From Stenocarpella maydis (lineage: Eukaryota > Ascomycota > Sordariomycetes > Diaporthales > Diaporthaceae), in assembly GCA_002270565.1 (NCBI GenBank), contig NQMI01000159.1, positions 1-64,000 of the forward strand: a stretch of 64,000 bases of DNA, given 5' to 3'. Below are positions 1 to 10,710 of the stretch, one piece after another. Both the position numbers and the translations under genes were made by a program. Position 1 is the stretch's first letter. Every line of letters begins with the position of its first letter. The notes beneath the pieces are model-generated. The model made no database searches and was not told the DNA's origin. It saw nothing but the letters and a program-made list of their open reading frames with translations.

Positions 1-156
1 GTATATAAGGAGGGCTTACAGAAGCCCAACTTAATTCAATACAAAGTTGTCCAGACCATTATCAATCGTCCGAATTCGCCTCAGAGCACCATACTGCAAC
101 CCTGCCAAAACACACATACGCTGAACTAAATGCTATTCTATAGCATAAATTCATCA
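1..156 (+). repeat. 3' part of a Gypsy-type LTR, sense
   Basis: The sequence starts at the TATA-like tatataagg, runs through the small hairpin gggcttacagaagccc and ends in ttcatca. It matches the end of the LTRs at 3238-3812 and 36971-37541 with many C-to-T and G-to-A changes, consistent with RIP. The beginning of this LTR lies outside the window. Confidence 0.75.
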
Positions 157-2395
157 GAAAAATAGTTTATAATACTTAACCTAAAGTATAGATACAACCT
201 TATTTAAATTAAAAAGGGAGAAGAATGGAAAACAGCACTTAGGATATATCATAGATATTATGAAGTAATGGTTATACCCTTTGGACTAACTAATGCACTA
301 GCTTTATTTTAAGAAATAATTAATTACACTATATATAAATACCTAAATATCTTTATTATTTTTTATTTTAATAATATTTCTTTTAGAAAACCTTAAAGAT
401 TATAAGGAATATATTAAGAAAGTACTATAGAAGCTTTAAGATATGAACCTTCTTATAAAACTAAAGAAATATAAATAGCACTCTTAGAAAGTTAACTACC
501 TTAGATATATAATTAAATTAGGAAGAATTAAGATATAAGAAGGTAAAGTTAAAGTAATTAAGGAATAGCTAATAATAACTAATATTAAGGATATTACAGT
601 GTTTTTTTTAAATATATTAACTTTTATAGATAATTTATTATATAATATAGTAATATTATAAAACCTCTTATAGACTTTATAAAAAAGGATCTTATATTTA
701 AATAAATAGAAATAAAATAATAAGCTTTTTAAATACTTAAGGATAAAGTTATAAAGATCCTGTACTAGAAGAAGTAGACTCTAAAAAAGAATTCAAAGTC
801 TATATAGATGCCTTAAATAATACTATAGGCAGAGAACTCACTTAGAAAGATAACTAAGGCAAAATACACATTATTGCCAGCTTTAGTAAAAAATTCAGTA
901 GATTACAGACCTAATATGCTACACCTAATAAGGAATTCATAATAATAATATATACATTTCAAGAATAGTAATACTACTTTATTAAAACTAAAAGATAGAT
1001 TAAGCTTTATATAGATTATAAGAATCTTGTAATCTTTATAATAATTAAAACTCTTAATAAATAATAAAATAAATATATAGAGTTCTTATTATAATTTAAT
1101 ATTAAGGTTATTTATATAAACGGAATTAAGAATACTATAGTAGATGTACTTAGCAGGAGACCTAACTATTAGGATAAAGACTTACTTATGGAATAGATAG
1201 TATTTAAGACTAAGGAAGATGGAAGCCTTATTCTTAACTAAGAGCTTAATACTATAATTAGAGTTAACTTCTAAAACCAAAGAACTCCTATAGATCTGAA
1301 AGAATAAAATAAGTTATTTTAAGAAATATATAAAGCATTAATATATAGCCATTAAGGAATTATAATAATTACTAAAAGGATTTAATACAATTACTAAATC
1401 CTTAACCTTAGGAGAAAGTTAAACACATTATTAGCAAATATAACTTATATAATAAAAATAAAGCTAATAAATATACACTATATGGACTATTAAAGCCCCT
1501 ACTAGGATCTATAACTATATAGTTATCCATTAGTCTAGAGTTTATCATTAAGCTACTCTTCTTATAAGAATTCTTAACTAGAGTACTATATAATAGCATC
1601 CTAGTAGTAGTTTATAAACTAAGCAAGTATATATACTTTATACCATATAAAGAAGATAGTATAGCAGAAGAACTTATATATATATTTTTATAAATTATTA
1701 TAAGTAATTATAGAATGCTATATAAAATTATCTTAGATAAAGATAAGCTCTTTATATTAAACTTCTAGAAATTGATAATAAAATAGCTTAAAGCAGAATA
1801 TAAACTCTTAATAATAGCATATCTGTAAATAAGTAGATAAATGGAATAAATTAACTGGATTATAAAATAATACCTTTAATACTATATTAATTAATTATAG
1901 CATAATTAGGTTAAATTACTATTACTAGTATAGTTTGTCTATAATGGTATAACCTCTAGTATAACTAAATAGTTACCTTTCTTTATACTTTATAGATGTA
2001 AGCTTCAGGCATATTATAAGTTATTACTAAATACTATACTAATAGAATTAGCGGAATAAAAAGTAATGCAAATTAGATAAATCTAATACGATATTTAGGA
2101 AGAACTTTCTTTCATATAAAAATAAATAATAAAATATACAAACTAGACAGAAATTAGAGCATTAATTCTTCAGAAAGAAGATAAAGTCTACTTATATAAT
2201 AAAGTATCAAAACTAAGAAACCTAATAATAAACTTTACTATAAAAACTTAGCCCCTTTAGAATTTTAGAGGAACTCTTAAATACTAATTACAGACTTTTA
2301 TTACCTTAGGGAATAAAATAATACCTAGTTTTTTATATTTTACTATTAAAACTAGCAGCTTAGAATGCAAAACTTGAAATATAGATTAAAACTTC
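157..2395 (+). mobile_element. RIP-degraded Ty3/Gypsy pol relic (RT, RNase H, integrase)
   Basis: No open frame survives, but pol can be read through the stops. Reverse transcriptase begins near 175 with a readable EEWKTALR followed by VIPFGLTNAL near 271-300; the catalytic YLDD box survives only as YFNN near 360. An RNase H-like stretch (EFKVYIDALNNTIG) lies near 790 and a DVLSRRPNY-like motif near 1145-1170. An integrase end (FVYNGITSSITK) is near 1935-1970, and a chromo-like tail (DKVYLYNKVSKLR, ending PSFLYFTI) is near 2180-2350. The base composition is extremely TA-rich and the decay is almost entirely transitions. This order is that of a Gypsy/chromovirus pol. Gag is missing upstream: RT starts only about 20 bases after the LTR end. 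The element is inactive. Confidence 0.85.
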
Positions 2396-2987
2396 TGAGA
2401 AATTGTGCTGTAGAATAGCATATATTCAGCGTGTGTTTTCCGACAGGGTCGTAGTATAGTGCTCTAAGGCAAATTGGGACAATTAATAATGGTCTAGACA
2501 ACTTTATATTAAATTAAGTTGGGCTTCTATAAGCCCTCCTTATATACCCTCTAACATCATCTCACCCGCAAGCATGCTATAGTGGGCTCTAGTGCAAGTT
2601 TGCAAAAGCCAGAAAATTCACCCTTCCAACACACCATCTTTAGTTCCAAGCAACCAGCCAACCATAGCCCTAGCAATGCCCAAATTAAGTATATATAAAC
2701 TTCAGAAATCAAGCTATCCAATAAACTAAGTTATATATTTTTTGGGTAAGAAATAAGGGTAATGCAGAGGTCTGAATTAAGGTGCAAATGCAGGCCAAAA
2801 TAATCGACTCACGGCCACCAAACTCATCTTGCGTCACGCACGCACTGGGCGTACTTAGCGAAAATCGCCTGACTCGCAAGTCTAGGGTAACTCCTTGCTA
2901 GGAAGTCTAGGGTAACTCCTTACAACGAAGTCTAGGGTAACTCCTTGCACGGAGTACCAACGCCCTGCTGAGCGGTTCCGTTTAACA
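2396..2987 (-). repeat. Full-length LTR, antisense, mutated over only part of its length
   Basis: In antisense orientation the LTR begins TGTTAAACGG (at 2987) and ends near 2396. Positions 2396 to about 2755 carry dense transitions relative to the copy at 3238-3812. From about 2756 to 2987 the two copies are nearly identical. This part contains three copies of a 20-24-base unit with the core gtctagggtaactcctt (about 2879-2950). The abrupt change suggests gene conversion, a chimeric join, or a later partial insertion. It is in opposite orientation to the pol relic and to the LTR at 1-156. Confidence 0.75.
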
Positions 2988-3226
2988 CCCCTTCTGTTGA
3001 AGATATAGGCCTAATAGGCCTATAGCATTTAACCCTTACTCTTAAAATGGAAACGGGAGAGAGAAATACAAGTAAAGAAAAGCCCCCCTTATAGAAAGAA
3101 ATCTATCTACTGAAGAAATAGTGGCTAGAGGGCCCTATTAGCCCTCTTCTAATCCACTAACTCTGCTAGACCTAATAGGCCTAGGAACACCTGAAATTTA
3201 GGTGCTGGAAGGGCTTTTGTAAGCCC
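2988..3226. other. Short unclassified repeat-like spacer before the contig join
   Basis: It contains several copies of the motif taggcctaatagg / cctaataggcc and a short hairpin near the end (gggcttttgtaagccc, which resembles the LTR hairpin). No coding potential is seen. Confidence 0.4.
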
Positions 3227-3227
3227 N
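3227..3227. other. Single N: probable contig join
   Basis: This is one of two ambiguous bases in the window. The sequence to its right is exactly the tip of the giant palindrome. The other N (43971) is flanked by an unmerged duplicate, which shows that single Ns in this assembly mark joins, so sequence order across 3227 should not be trusted. Confidence 0.7.
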
Positions 3228-3237
3228 GTACATATTC

Positions 3238-3812
3238 TGATGAATTTGTGCTATAGAATAGCATTCAGTTCAGCGTGTGTGTGTTTCGGCAGGGTCGCAG
3301 TATGGTGCTCTGAGGCGAATTGGGACGATTGACAATGGTCTGGACAACTTTGTATTGAATTAAGTTGGGCTTCTGTAAGCCCTCCTTATATACCCTCCGA
3401 CGTCGTCTCACCCCTGGGCACGCTGCGGTAGGCTCTGGTGCAAATTTGCAAATGCCGGAAAATTCGCCCTTCCAACACACCATCTTTGGTTCCAAGCAGC
3501 CAGCCAACCATAGCCCTAGCAATGCCCAAATTAAGTACATACAAACTTCAGAAATCAGGCTATCCAATGCACTAAGTCATATACTTTTTGGGTAAGAAAT
3601 AAGGGTAATGCAGAGGTCTGAATTAAGGTGCAAATGCAGGCCAAAATAATCGACTCACGGCCACCAAACTCATCTTGCGTCACGCACGCACTGGGCGTAC
3701 TTAGCGAAAATCGCCTGACTCGCAAGTCTAGGGTAACTCCTTGCTAAAAAGTCTAGGGTAACTCCTTGCACGAAGTCTAGGGTAAGTCCTTGCTGAGCGG
3801 TTCCGTTTAACA
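3238..3812 (-). repeat. Complete LTR, antisense (left-arm tip), not RIP-mutated
   Basis: In antisense it starts TGTTAAACGG (3812) and ends ATTCATCA (3238), giving TG...CA termini and 575 bp. It has a TATA-like tatataagg, a short hairpin just downstream, and about three copies of a 20-24-base unit with core gtctagggtaactcctt in its U3 part (about 3724-3795). Unlike its AT-rich surroundings it has near-normal composition, so it either arrived late or escaped RIP. Small open frames of 76-100 codons in it are accidental. Confidence 0.8.
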
Positions 3813-3910
3813 ATTACATTACTAAATAATTAAATAATTAATAAAGCCTTGATTATATATATATGTATATATATATAATATCATAATATCATAATATATT
3901 AATAAAGTTA

Positions 3911-4020
3911 TAATAAGCTATATTAGAAGGTGCTACTGTATTACATCTAAGTAAAAAATTAGCTAATATTCAAACTCTCCATTCAAATATCTCTTCTAAC
4001 CACCTTATATAGTGCGGACC
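3911..4020. repeat. Direct-repeat copy 1 of a short LTR-like pair
   Basis: It begins taataagctata and ends in the phrase caccttatatagtgcgga. A diverged second copy lies 308 bases downstream. The intervening 200 bases have no coding capacity, resembling a TRIM-like terminal-repeat element, but no primer-binding site was identified. Confidence 0.45.
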
Positions 4021-4218
4021 ATAATATTATACTTCTCCCCCTAAGGCTTCATCCTAAAGCCCTAGACATAGGTGACTAACCCTCAGATCTATACTAGGTA
4101 TTAAGTAATAAGACTAACTAGCCTAATAGTTGTAACCTATGAGTATATAGTTAATATAAGTAGGGATTAAACCTAAGACCTCTATATATTAGCATCCCTA
4201 GAGAGGTTAAATATAATA

Positions 4219-4328
4219 TAATAAGCTATACTAAAAGGTGTCACTATACTATATCTAAATATAAGATTAGCTAATATTAAACTCTTTATTTAAATAACTC
4301 TTTTAATTACCTTATATAGTATAAACTA
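4219..4328. repeat. Direct-repeat copy 2 of the short LTR-like pair
   Basis: Same start (taataagctata) and end (accttatatagt) as the copy at 3911-4020. Most differences are transitions toward A or T. Mirror copies of the pair lie at 36455-36564 and 36763-36872. Confidence 0.45.
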
Positions 4329-5800
4329 TAATAAAAGTATTAAGCTAGCTTAATATAATAATAAATACAAAGCTTATGAGTTATATAAAGACTTTTTAGG
4401 TATTTTGATTAATAATATATTAAATAAATAATAACTTATTAAAAAGTAACTAGGTATTATATATAGCTACTTTAATATTATATATATAAAATATTTATAC
4501 TAACTCTATTAAAAATATTAAACTAAGCCTAAAATAAATCTAAATTTCAGGGTAGCTTAAATTCTATATACTTTAGTTATAGTTTTTTTTTACTTAAGTT
4601 TCAAAATTTCCTTACATAAGTTATATTAGTATTATGAAATTATAAGGGTCTAAAATTAAATTCTCAAATAATTAAGGTAAGAAAATCCAAAATTTCTAAA
4701 AATAATACCCTAACTTATTTATATACTTATAATCAAACCCTGAAATTTTCAGTTATTTTAGGCCTAGTTTAAGGGTTTGAGCAGGGTGTACACGGACGTT
4801 TTTATATAGGAAAGCAGGATGGCCACTTCCTAGTCCTAGCTACTTCCTAATACCCTATGTTATATTAAATATATAAATTAATTAATTAATATAAAAGTAA
4901 TATAAAAATTAAATATATAACTTATATTTTAAAAATGCTGTTTTCTATAATCCTTAATACTTTCTAATCTTATTATATTTGTTTTAATCCTTTTAAAATA
5001 ATAAATTTACTTAAAAATAAATAATGAATTAAATATAATTAATATTAATATATATTAACGTTTATTAATAATTTAATATTAAATAAATGTTAAGGTTAGT
5101 CTAAGTAGGTAAATATAATAAAGTTATTATATATATATACTATTTATTAATAAATTATATTAACTATTAAGAATTAGCCAATTAATTTTCATTAAAAAAG
5201 ATATTTATATATTCTTTTTCAAAACCTTTAAATTAAGCTTAAAATAAAAATAAGTTTTAAAATGCCTTAAATTAAATATGGTAACTTAATACTTAAGTTT
5301 AAAATTTTTAGTTTTTTTATATAAGCTATATTAAAGAAATGAAATTATAGCTTTTTTAATAACTAAATAAAAGATTTTAAACTTTTAAATTAAATATATA
5401 GCTAATTTATACACCTATAATTAAACCCTGAGAATTTCGTTTATTTTAAGTGTAGTTTAAGAGTTTTAATAAGGTATATATAAATGTTTTTTATATAGAA
5501 AATAAGGTAGCTACTTCCTAGTCCTAGCTACTTCCTGGTACACTATATTATTGAAACTATTAATACAAGTTATGTATTAATATTAGGCCTATTACTCTTT
5601 TAGCCGTTATAGAGTAACTAGTAGTGTTATAAGTATAGCCTATATACTAGTTGGATCTATTTACTGGTTAGTGCGGACTAAGCTGGCGCTTAGTTATTAT
5701 ACTGCTGCAGTCACATACTGCAGTTGCCTACTGGCGTGTAGTTGCCCACTGCTGTTGCTATAGAAGTACTATTTTATAAAAAACAGGCCAACACCCTGGA

Positions 5801-6669
5801 TTTCCGCTCCACTGGGAGGGAGACCCGGACACCTGGAGTTGCTGGATTTGGTGTGGTGGTCAGAGGCATCTATCTATCTCATCACATTCGCACAACATGC
5901 TTCTCGTCAGGTTTTTGACCGCATCTAGATGCGGTCACTCCAGACGTGAAAGGCGGATATCACTTATCTGCCTCCACTACCTACCTAGGTAGGTAGGTAC
6001 TTCGTATGCATTGACCTTTCATGGAAGCGGCCACACTGTCATTGCCGAGACATCTGGAACCGTGCCAACTGAAAAGGTGGGTAGAATTCGCTGTACACTA
6101 ATAACGGGAAGAAGGTTCAAATAGCGGTCCTACTCTGGTGGGTGAGGACTAGAGGCCGTCCTGCTTTGGCGGCTGCTGGCCAAGGGCCGACCTGGCTGTT
6201 CTCTGGCGGGCTGGGCTGTCTGGGCTGTGCAGCTCTTCCCAGCTCCTGCCAAGCTCCTGCCAGTAACCTTGCAGCGTGCCAGGCACTACCCCACCCTCAA
6301 TCTGCTGTCACCGAGGGTCCATCAGGTCCAGACTCTTTGTGAGACGTTAGCATCGAGGCTGGAATCGTCGATCGTCTACCTATAGGTACCCTTATTACCT
6401 TCTACCCTACCTCAAGCGCAGTCTGGACCGTTCTGAACAGCCTTGCCTGAACACACCTCCTGCTGTGCCCCCGGCTTGGCTTCTTTATATGCGCGTGCTA
6501 CCCCGGACGTCGACTGAACACTACAACTGTCCCCTTCCCCCCCCTTCAACCGCTGCCAGACAAATCGTTCATCCGCACGTGCTTTCGGCCAGCACGCTTC
6601 TGTTCAATCCCCTGAGCCATCTCGGGGACGTCTTCTTGCAGCCCTACGTTTCCAAAACAGGATCTGATC
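5801..6669. other. Gene-free upstream region of the Laa2-like gene
   Basis: Normal base composition. A short palindrome of CTACCTAGGTAG type lies near 5980-6000, a motif common in intergenic DNA of filamentous ascomycetes. A C-rich stretch precedes the gene. No credible coding frame is present (the 66- and 82-codon frames show no codon structure). It probably contains the promoter of the gene starting at 6670. Confidence 0.5.
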
Positions 6670-8303
6670 ATGTCTGGCAGGCGGGACAGCCTTTCTCCTC
6701 CGGAGAGGACTGACACCAAAGATCCGGGAGCCCGGGAGCTAGGTACTTCTTCCTGCCCGCCAATGTGTCCCCTGGTTGCTCTATGCTATGTATCAAGACT
6801 CGGTCACTCACGTCGTCTCCCGGACAGATTCTGAATCCGAGGACCACTTCTCCGACGCTCAGTCCGCCCCTCACAGCCCAAGTGCTTCCCCTGTTCCAAG
6901 GCTTCGAGTGGAGAAGACCAGCAATGAGCCTTCCTATGGCGAAGTCCCCGGGACCGAGGCGTACAAGTTGCGGCAGGAGGATGCTGAGCCGGATGAGATA
7001 GCGGTGGTCGCCGAGGAGCAGAAGTCGGGCCGAGAGGAGGAAGAGCTCAGGTCACCCACACCTGGTGGCCGTCCCATCCCCATAACTGTAGTTGAGGAGA
7101 GCGACGGCAACACGGAGGAACAGTCCCACCCAGAGAAGAAGTACACGGCGGACACGCCAGCAGACCTTGTTCGCAAGCCTGATGGGTCGTCGGACGGGGA
7201 AGAGGGAACTGGTACGAAAGTGTAGTTGATCCTCCTCTCAAACAAGGCCCAAGAGTGCTGAGTATTTCTTTTGTAGACCAAGAACCAATATCACAGTCCT
7301 CGCCACAGCCCGATCGCTCCAGACGAGAGTCCTCTGTTGCCAATCAAGATGGTGCAGATGATGATGGCTTCGGAGATGACTTCGACGACTTCGAGGACGG
7401 TGATGACGACGCGGACTTCGGCGACTTTGACGATGGTTTCCAGGGGCCCGAAACGCCTGGCCCCCCTCCCGCTACATCATCAGCACCAGTTGTGCAGCAC
7501 CTATCATTTGTATGTGGTCTCCCTCTGCAACATGATCTGTTTCGACCCCCACATTCCATGCTGATGACTCTTGGCAGCCCATACCAGACTTTGACGGCAT
7601 GGATACAGACGATATCCTCAGCACAACAGAACCCTACCTCAACGCCCTATTCCCCTCAACAGCAGAAGACGAGGGCATCACAATAACATCACCGTCAAAA
7701 GACAACCCCATATTCCTCACCCCTCGCTCTGCCTCCCTCTGGTCCCAACTTGTCGCCCCGCCACCACTTCAACCCCCAGACTGGATCCGCTCACGCATCA
7801 GGCGACTCTTCCTCGTATCTCTGGGTGTTCCAGTGGACCTGGACGAGATCCTTCCCGCATCAAAACAGAAGAAACTGGTCCTGCCCTCGGTCCACTCACC
7901 CAGAACATCCAACGACTCCCGCCGATCAGGCTCCAAGGGACCCTCGCGCCTCAAGACCTCACAGCCGGGGCAGGAGGGCGGCAATGCCTCGGACTCCGGG
8001 GGAGGGACTGGTGGAGGAGGCGGAGGAGGTAGCGCGCGCGCGGGGACCAAGAGAAAGGCACCGCCGCCCGAGTTCGACCTGGTGGCCGCGAAGCAGCTGT
8101 GCGCGACGACGGACGAGGCCCTGGACGGCATGACGGATGCCGAGCTCAAGGAGCACGTAAAGAGGCTCGAGGGCCTGGACGGCACCGCCAAGGCGGTCCT
8201 GGACTACTGGCAGCAGAGGACGGACGAGCAGATCGGGGAGAGGGAGGCTTTCGAGGGCGTCATCGAGAACCTAGTGAAGCACGCTCGCAAGACGAGGAAG
8301 TGA
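6670..8303 (+). CDS. Laa2/aftiphilin-like AP-1 clathrin-adaptor accessory protein (left-arm copy)
   Basis: Four exons are inferred: 6670-6742, 6798-7211, 7277-7509 and 7578-8303, giving about 481 residues in consistent phase. The N-terminal half is acidic and disordered. The middle has a run of aspartates with DFDDFEDG and DFGDFDDGF, the acidic phenylalanine type of motif that binds AP-1 ear domains. After PIPDFDGMDTDDIL comes a segment with SLWSQLVAPPPLQPPDW and RRLFLVSLGVPVDLDEIL. It resembles the clathrin-binding region of aftiphilin, in which a W/L-rich stretch precedes a conserved LxSLG. A glycine-rich linker and a helical C-terminus follow. In yeast, Laa2 helps Laa1 place AP-1 on trans-Golgi/endosome membranes; that role is assigned here by inference. 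The start ATG gives a smooth join to exon 2; the neighbour is the convergent eIF2 gamma gene. Confidence 0.62.
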
Positions 8304-9093
8304 AAATAGACAGATAGAGAAAAAGAGAGAGAGAGAGGGAGAGAGACCAACGCGTTTCAAGGAAAGGGAACTACTAAAATAACTGGCAGGCATAGATTTT
8401 GGGAGCAGGTCCGGGCACTCGGAGGAAATGGCGCCGGCCTGCTGTAATTTTTTGGGAGCCTTGCCGGGCTCGATGGCCAGGTACTCTGGACAGCAGATTT
8501 TACTGACAGAACAACATACATCCAGAAGACTGCTGATGAGGTTAAAAGATTATGATATGTACGCTTTTAAAGTAAATACAGAGATCCACACAGGGAAAAT
8601 AGAGAGCACACTGGTACATCATTCGTGCCGTGATAATTAAGGGAGTATCACCCATCCTAACTCCCCTTTGCGGGGATCGAGCGATGAGATGTGCTTTTAG
8701 TATCCGTACTATGAGATTGGATGTCGTCGGACTGGGTATTGTCGGGGTGTGTGTGGAAGTGGGCGATGTACAGGTGCATCCCCTGTTCACGTGGGTGTAA
8801 ATCTCCAGTTTCTTTCAAATCACGGATGAGTGATAAGATTGGGAACTTTTGTGTATTCCGAAGCATGCGCCTGCGTGTAGGAATCGGGGCGCCACACATG
8901 CAACCCTGCCATGTCACTAAACCCAACGGCAAAGTCGCCCTCCCTTCCGTGGAAGGCACACCGCTGGCAGTCCTTTCTAAAAGTATTTTTTCTACTTTCG
9001 TGAACTGCTACAGCACCCGCCTTGCTCTACCTTTCCTTGGCCCGTATGGCTACGGCCGGACGTCTCTTTTCCCACCTCCTTCTCCGTCGCGAT
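8304..9093. other. Convergent intergenic region (left arm)
   Basis: It lies between the 3' ends of the Laa2-like gene and eIF2 gamma and should hold both 3' UTRs. A GA-rich run (8318-8346) follows the Laa2-like stop codon. Open frames of 70-137 codons overlap on both strands without codon bias; no gene is called. Confidence 0.5.
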
Positions 9094-10710
9094 TTAGTTT
9101 GTGCTGGGCTGCAGGGTGCTGCCGGCGGCGATAGTGGCCCAACCGATCAGGCGCCAGTGCTTCTCGATACGTCGAGACAGGGCAACCTTCTCTCCAATGC
9201 TCGTGCAAGCCGGGGATGTCAGGATCAGCTTGGCGGCGTCCTTCTTGATAGCGGCCACCTTGGCACCTGTTGACGTGGAACCGATGTTGACCATGATGAC
9301 CTCGTTCTTGGCCAGCTTCTCGACCTTGGCCTGCTTGCCGTCCGCAGTGCGGACACCAAGGAGTCGACGGAGCAGGTAGAAGTTGACCTCAATCTCGGAG
9401 TAGATATCCGGCAGGCGTCCCTTTAGGCCCAGGACGTGACCAACAAGGCGGTCGGCACGGCAGAGCGTAGGGTCAATGCGTGTTCCGACACCAATCAGAC
9501 CGCCAGGAACGGCGTACTTGAGTTCGTTGGACTCGGAGTTGAGTGAGACGATGCGGCTGAAGATGGGTGTGCACTTCAGGTCTCCCTTCTCGTCACGGGT
9601 GACGATACCGGGCCGAATCTCGATCTCGTCGCCGAGCTTAAGAACACCGTGCAGAATGGAGCCACCAGCAACACCACCCTTGAGCTCCTCGATCTCCGCA
9701 CCAGGCTTGTTGACGTCGAAGGATCGGATGACGATCATCTGAGGATCCTGGGTGAAGTCTCTTGGGGGGACAGGGATCGTATTGACGATGGCATCGAGGA
9801 CGGCGTCGACGTTGAACTTCAGCTGGGCGGAGATGGGGATGACGGGCGACTTGCCGGCAACTGTGCCTCGGATGAACTTGAGAATGGACTCGTAGTGCTG
9901 TTTTGCGGCCTCTTCCCTCATCAGGTCGACCTTGTTCTGAAGAATGATGATCTTGTCGAGCTTCATGATCTCGATAGCGGCCAAATGCTCCGAGGTCTGG
10001 GGCTGGGGGCAGGACTCGTTGCCAGCGATAAGCAGCAGCGCGGCGTCCATGACAGCGGCTCCCGACAACATGGTGCTCATGAGAATATCGTGACCTGGAC
10101 AGTCGACGAACCTGGGGACAGCAGGTCAGATTAGCCCTTGGGTTGCCCCCTTGAGGCGCGGGTGATATGATGTGGCGACTTACGAAACGTGTCTCAACAA
10201 CCTGTACCTGCCTTCACATCCATCCCGCTCGCAAGGAGGGTCGACCTCCTTGTCGCTCTTGTAACTCCTGAAGCAGCCAGGCCTTGGGCACGCGGGGTTG
10301 TCGCATTTGTAGATCTTGGCGTTGGCGTAGCCAAGTTTGATGGTAATGTTGCGGATCAGCTCGTTCTTGAATCGCACAGTCTGGACGCCCGATATGGCCT
10401 TTACGACGGTGGATTTTCCGTGAGCGACGTGGCCGATGGTTCCGATGTTGATTGTTGCTTGTCTCGCAATGATCTCTGGTGTGAGAGGGGAGAGTGTGGA
10501 GAGGTCGAGGTCCTTGGGCTCGGTCTGAGGGGGCAGGACTGGCTTCTCGACGACGGGCGCCGGGGCGGTCTTCTTCAGCGCAGGCTTGAGAGGCTTCTCC
10601 TCCTCGATCTCGTGGTCTGAGAGTCCCTGGCCAGCCTCGGAGCCCGAGGACTCGTCACCAGAGTCGGCGACGTCGTTCCCGAATTTGTCAATCTCGCCGT
10701 TGGCCGACAT
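9094..10710 (-). CDS. GCD11: Translation initiation factor eIF2 subunit gamma (left-arm copy)
   Basis: Two exons on the minus strand, 10184-10710 and 9094-10111, encode 514 residues; yeast Gcd11 is of similar length. This GTPase forms the eIF2 complex that brings initiator Met-tRNA to the 40S ribosome. An acidic N-terminal extension (residues 1-70) is followed by the G1 loop GHVAHGKST (93-101). A cysteine-rich knuckle (C136, C141, C146, C160, C165) comes next, then G3 DCPGH (179-183) and G4 NKVD. The phase-2 intron (10112-10183, 72 nt, GTAAGT donor) falls just before the G3 motif. The upstream in-frame TTG codon is ignored in favour of the ATG of [10 protein letters not shown]. The gene is essential and normally single copy, yet an identical second copy lies at 30073-31689. 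Confidence 0.97.

Larger units (their letters stand above)
3813..5800. repeat. AT-rich RIP-decayed repeat block (left arm)
   Basis: No gene is present. The block is TA-dominated, with at least two related repeat copies. A segment near 4735-4860 and another near 5424-5550 share a phrase that runs from a ccctga(a/g)a(a/t)ttt-like start to cttcctagtcctagctacttcc. A third, shorter relative is at about 11761-11850. A 110-bp direct repeat pair is annotated separately. The last 200 bases (5600-5800) return toward normal composition and hold tandem-like ctgcagt / gttgccnactg phrases. Confidence 0.7.

Noticed and set aside
2879..2950. Three-copy minisatellite with taggg phrases as a telomere or CRISPR-like array
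   Set aside because: The unit is 20-24 bases without spacers, differs from TTAGGG and belongs to the LTR U3 region.
3365..3595. 76- and 100-codon frames in the LTR copies
   Set aside because: They recur in every LTR copy and read through the hairpin and TATA region; LTR sequence, not genes.
8657..9134. 100- and 137-codon frames between eIF2 gamma and the Laa2-like gene
   Set aside because: They lie in 3' UTR space on opposite strands and start partly at non-ATG codons.
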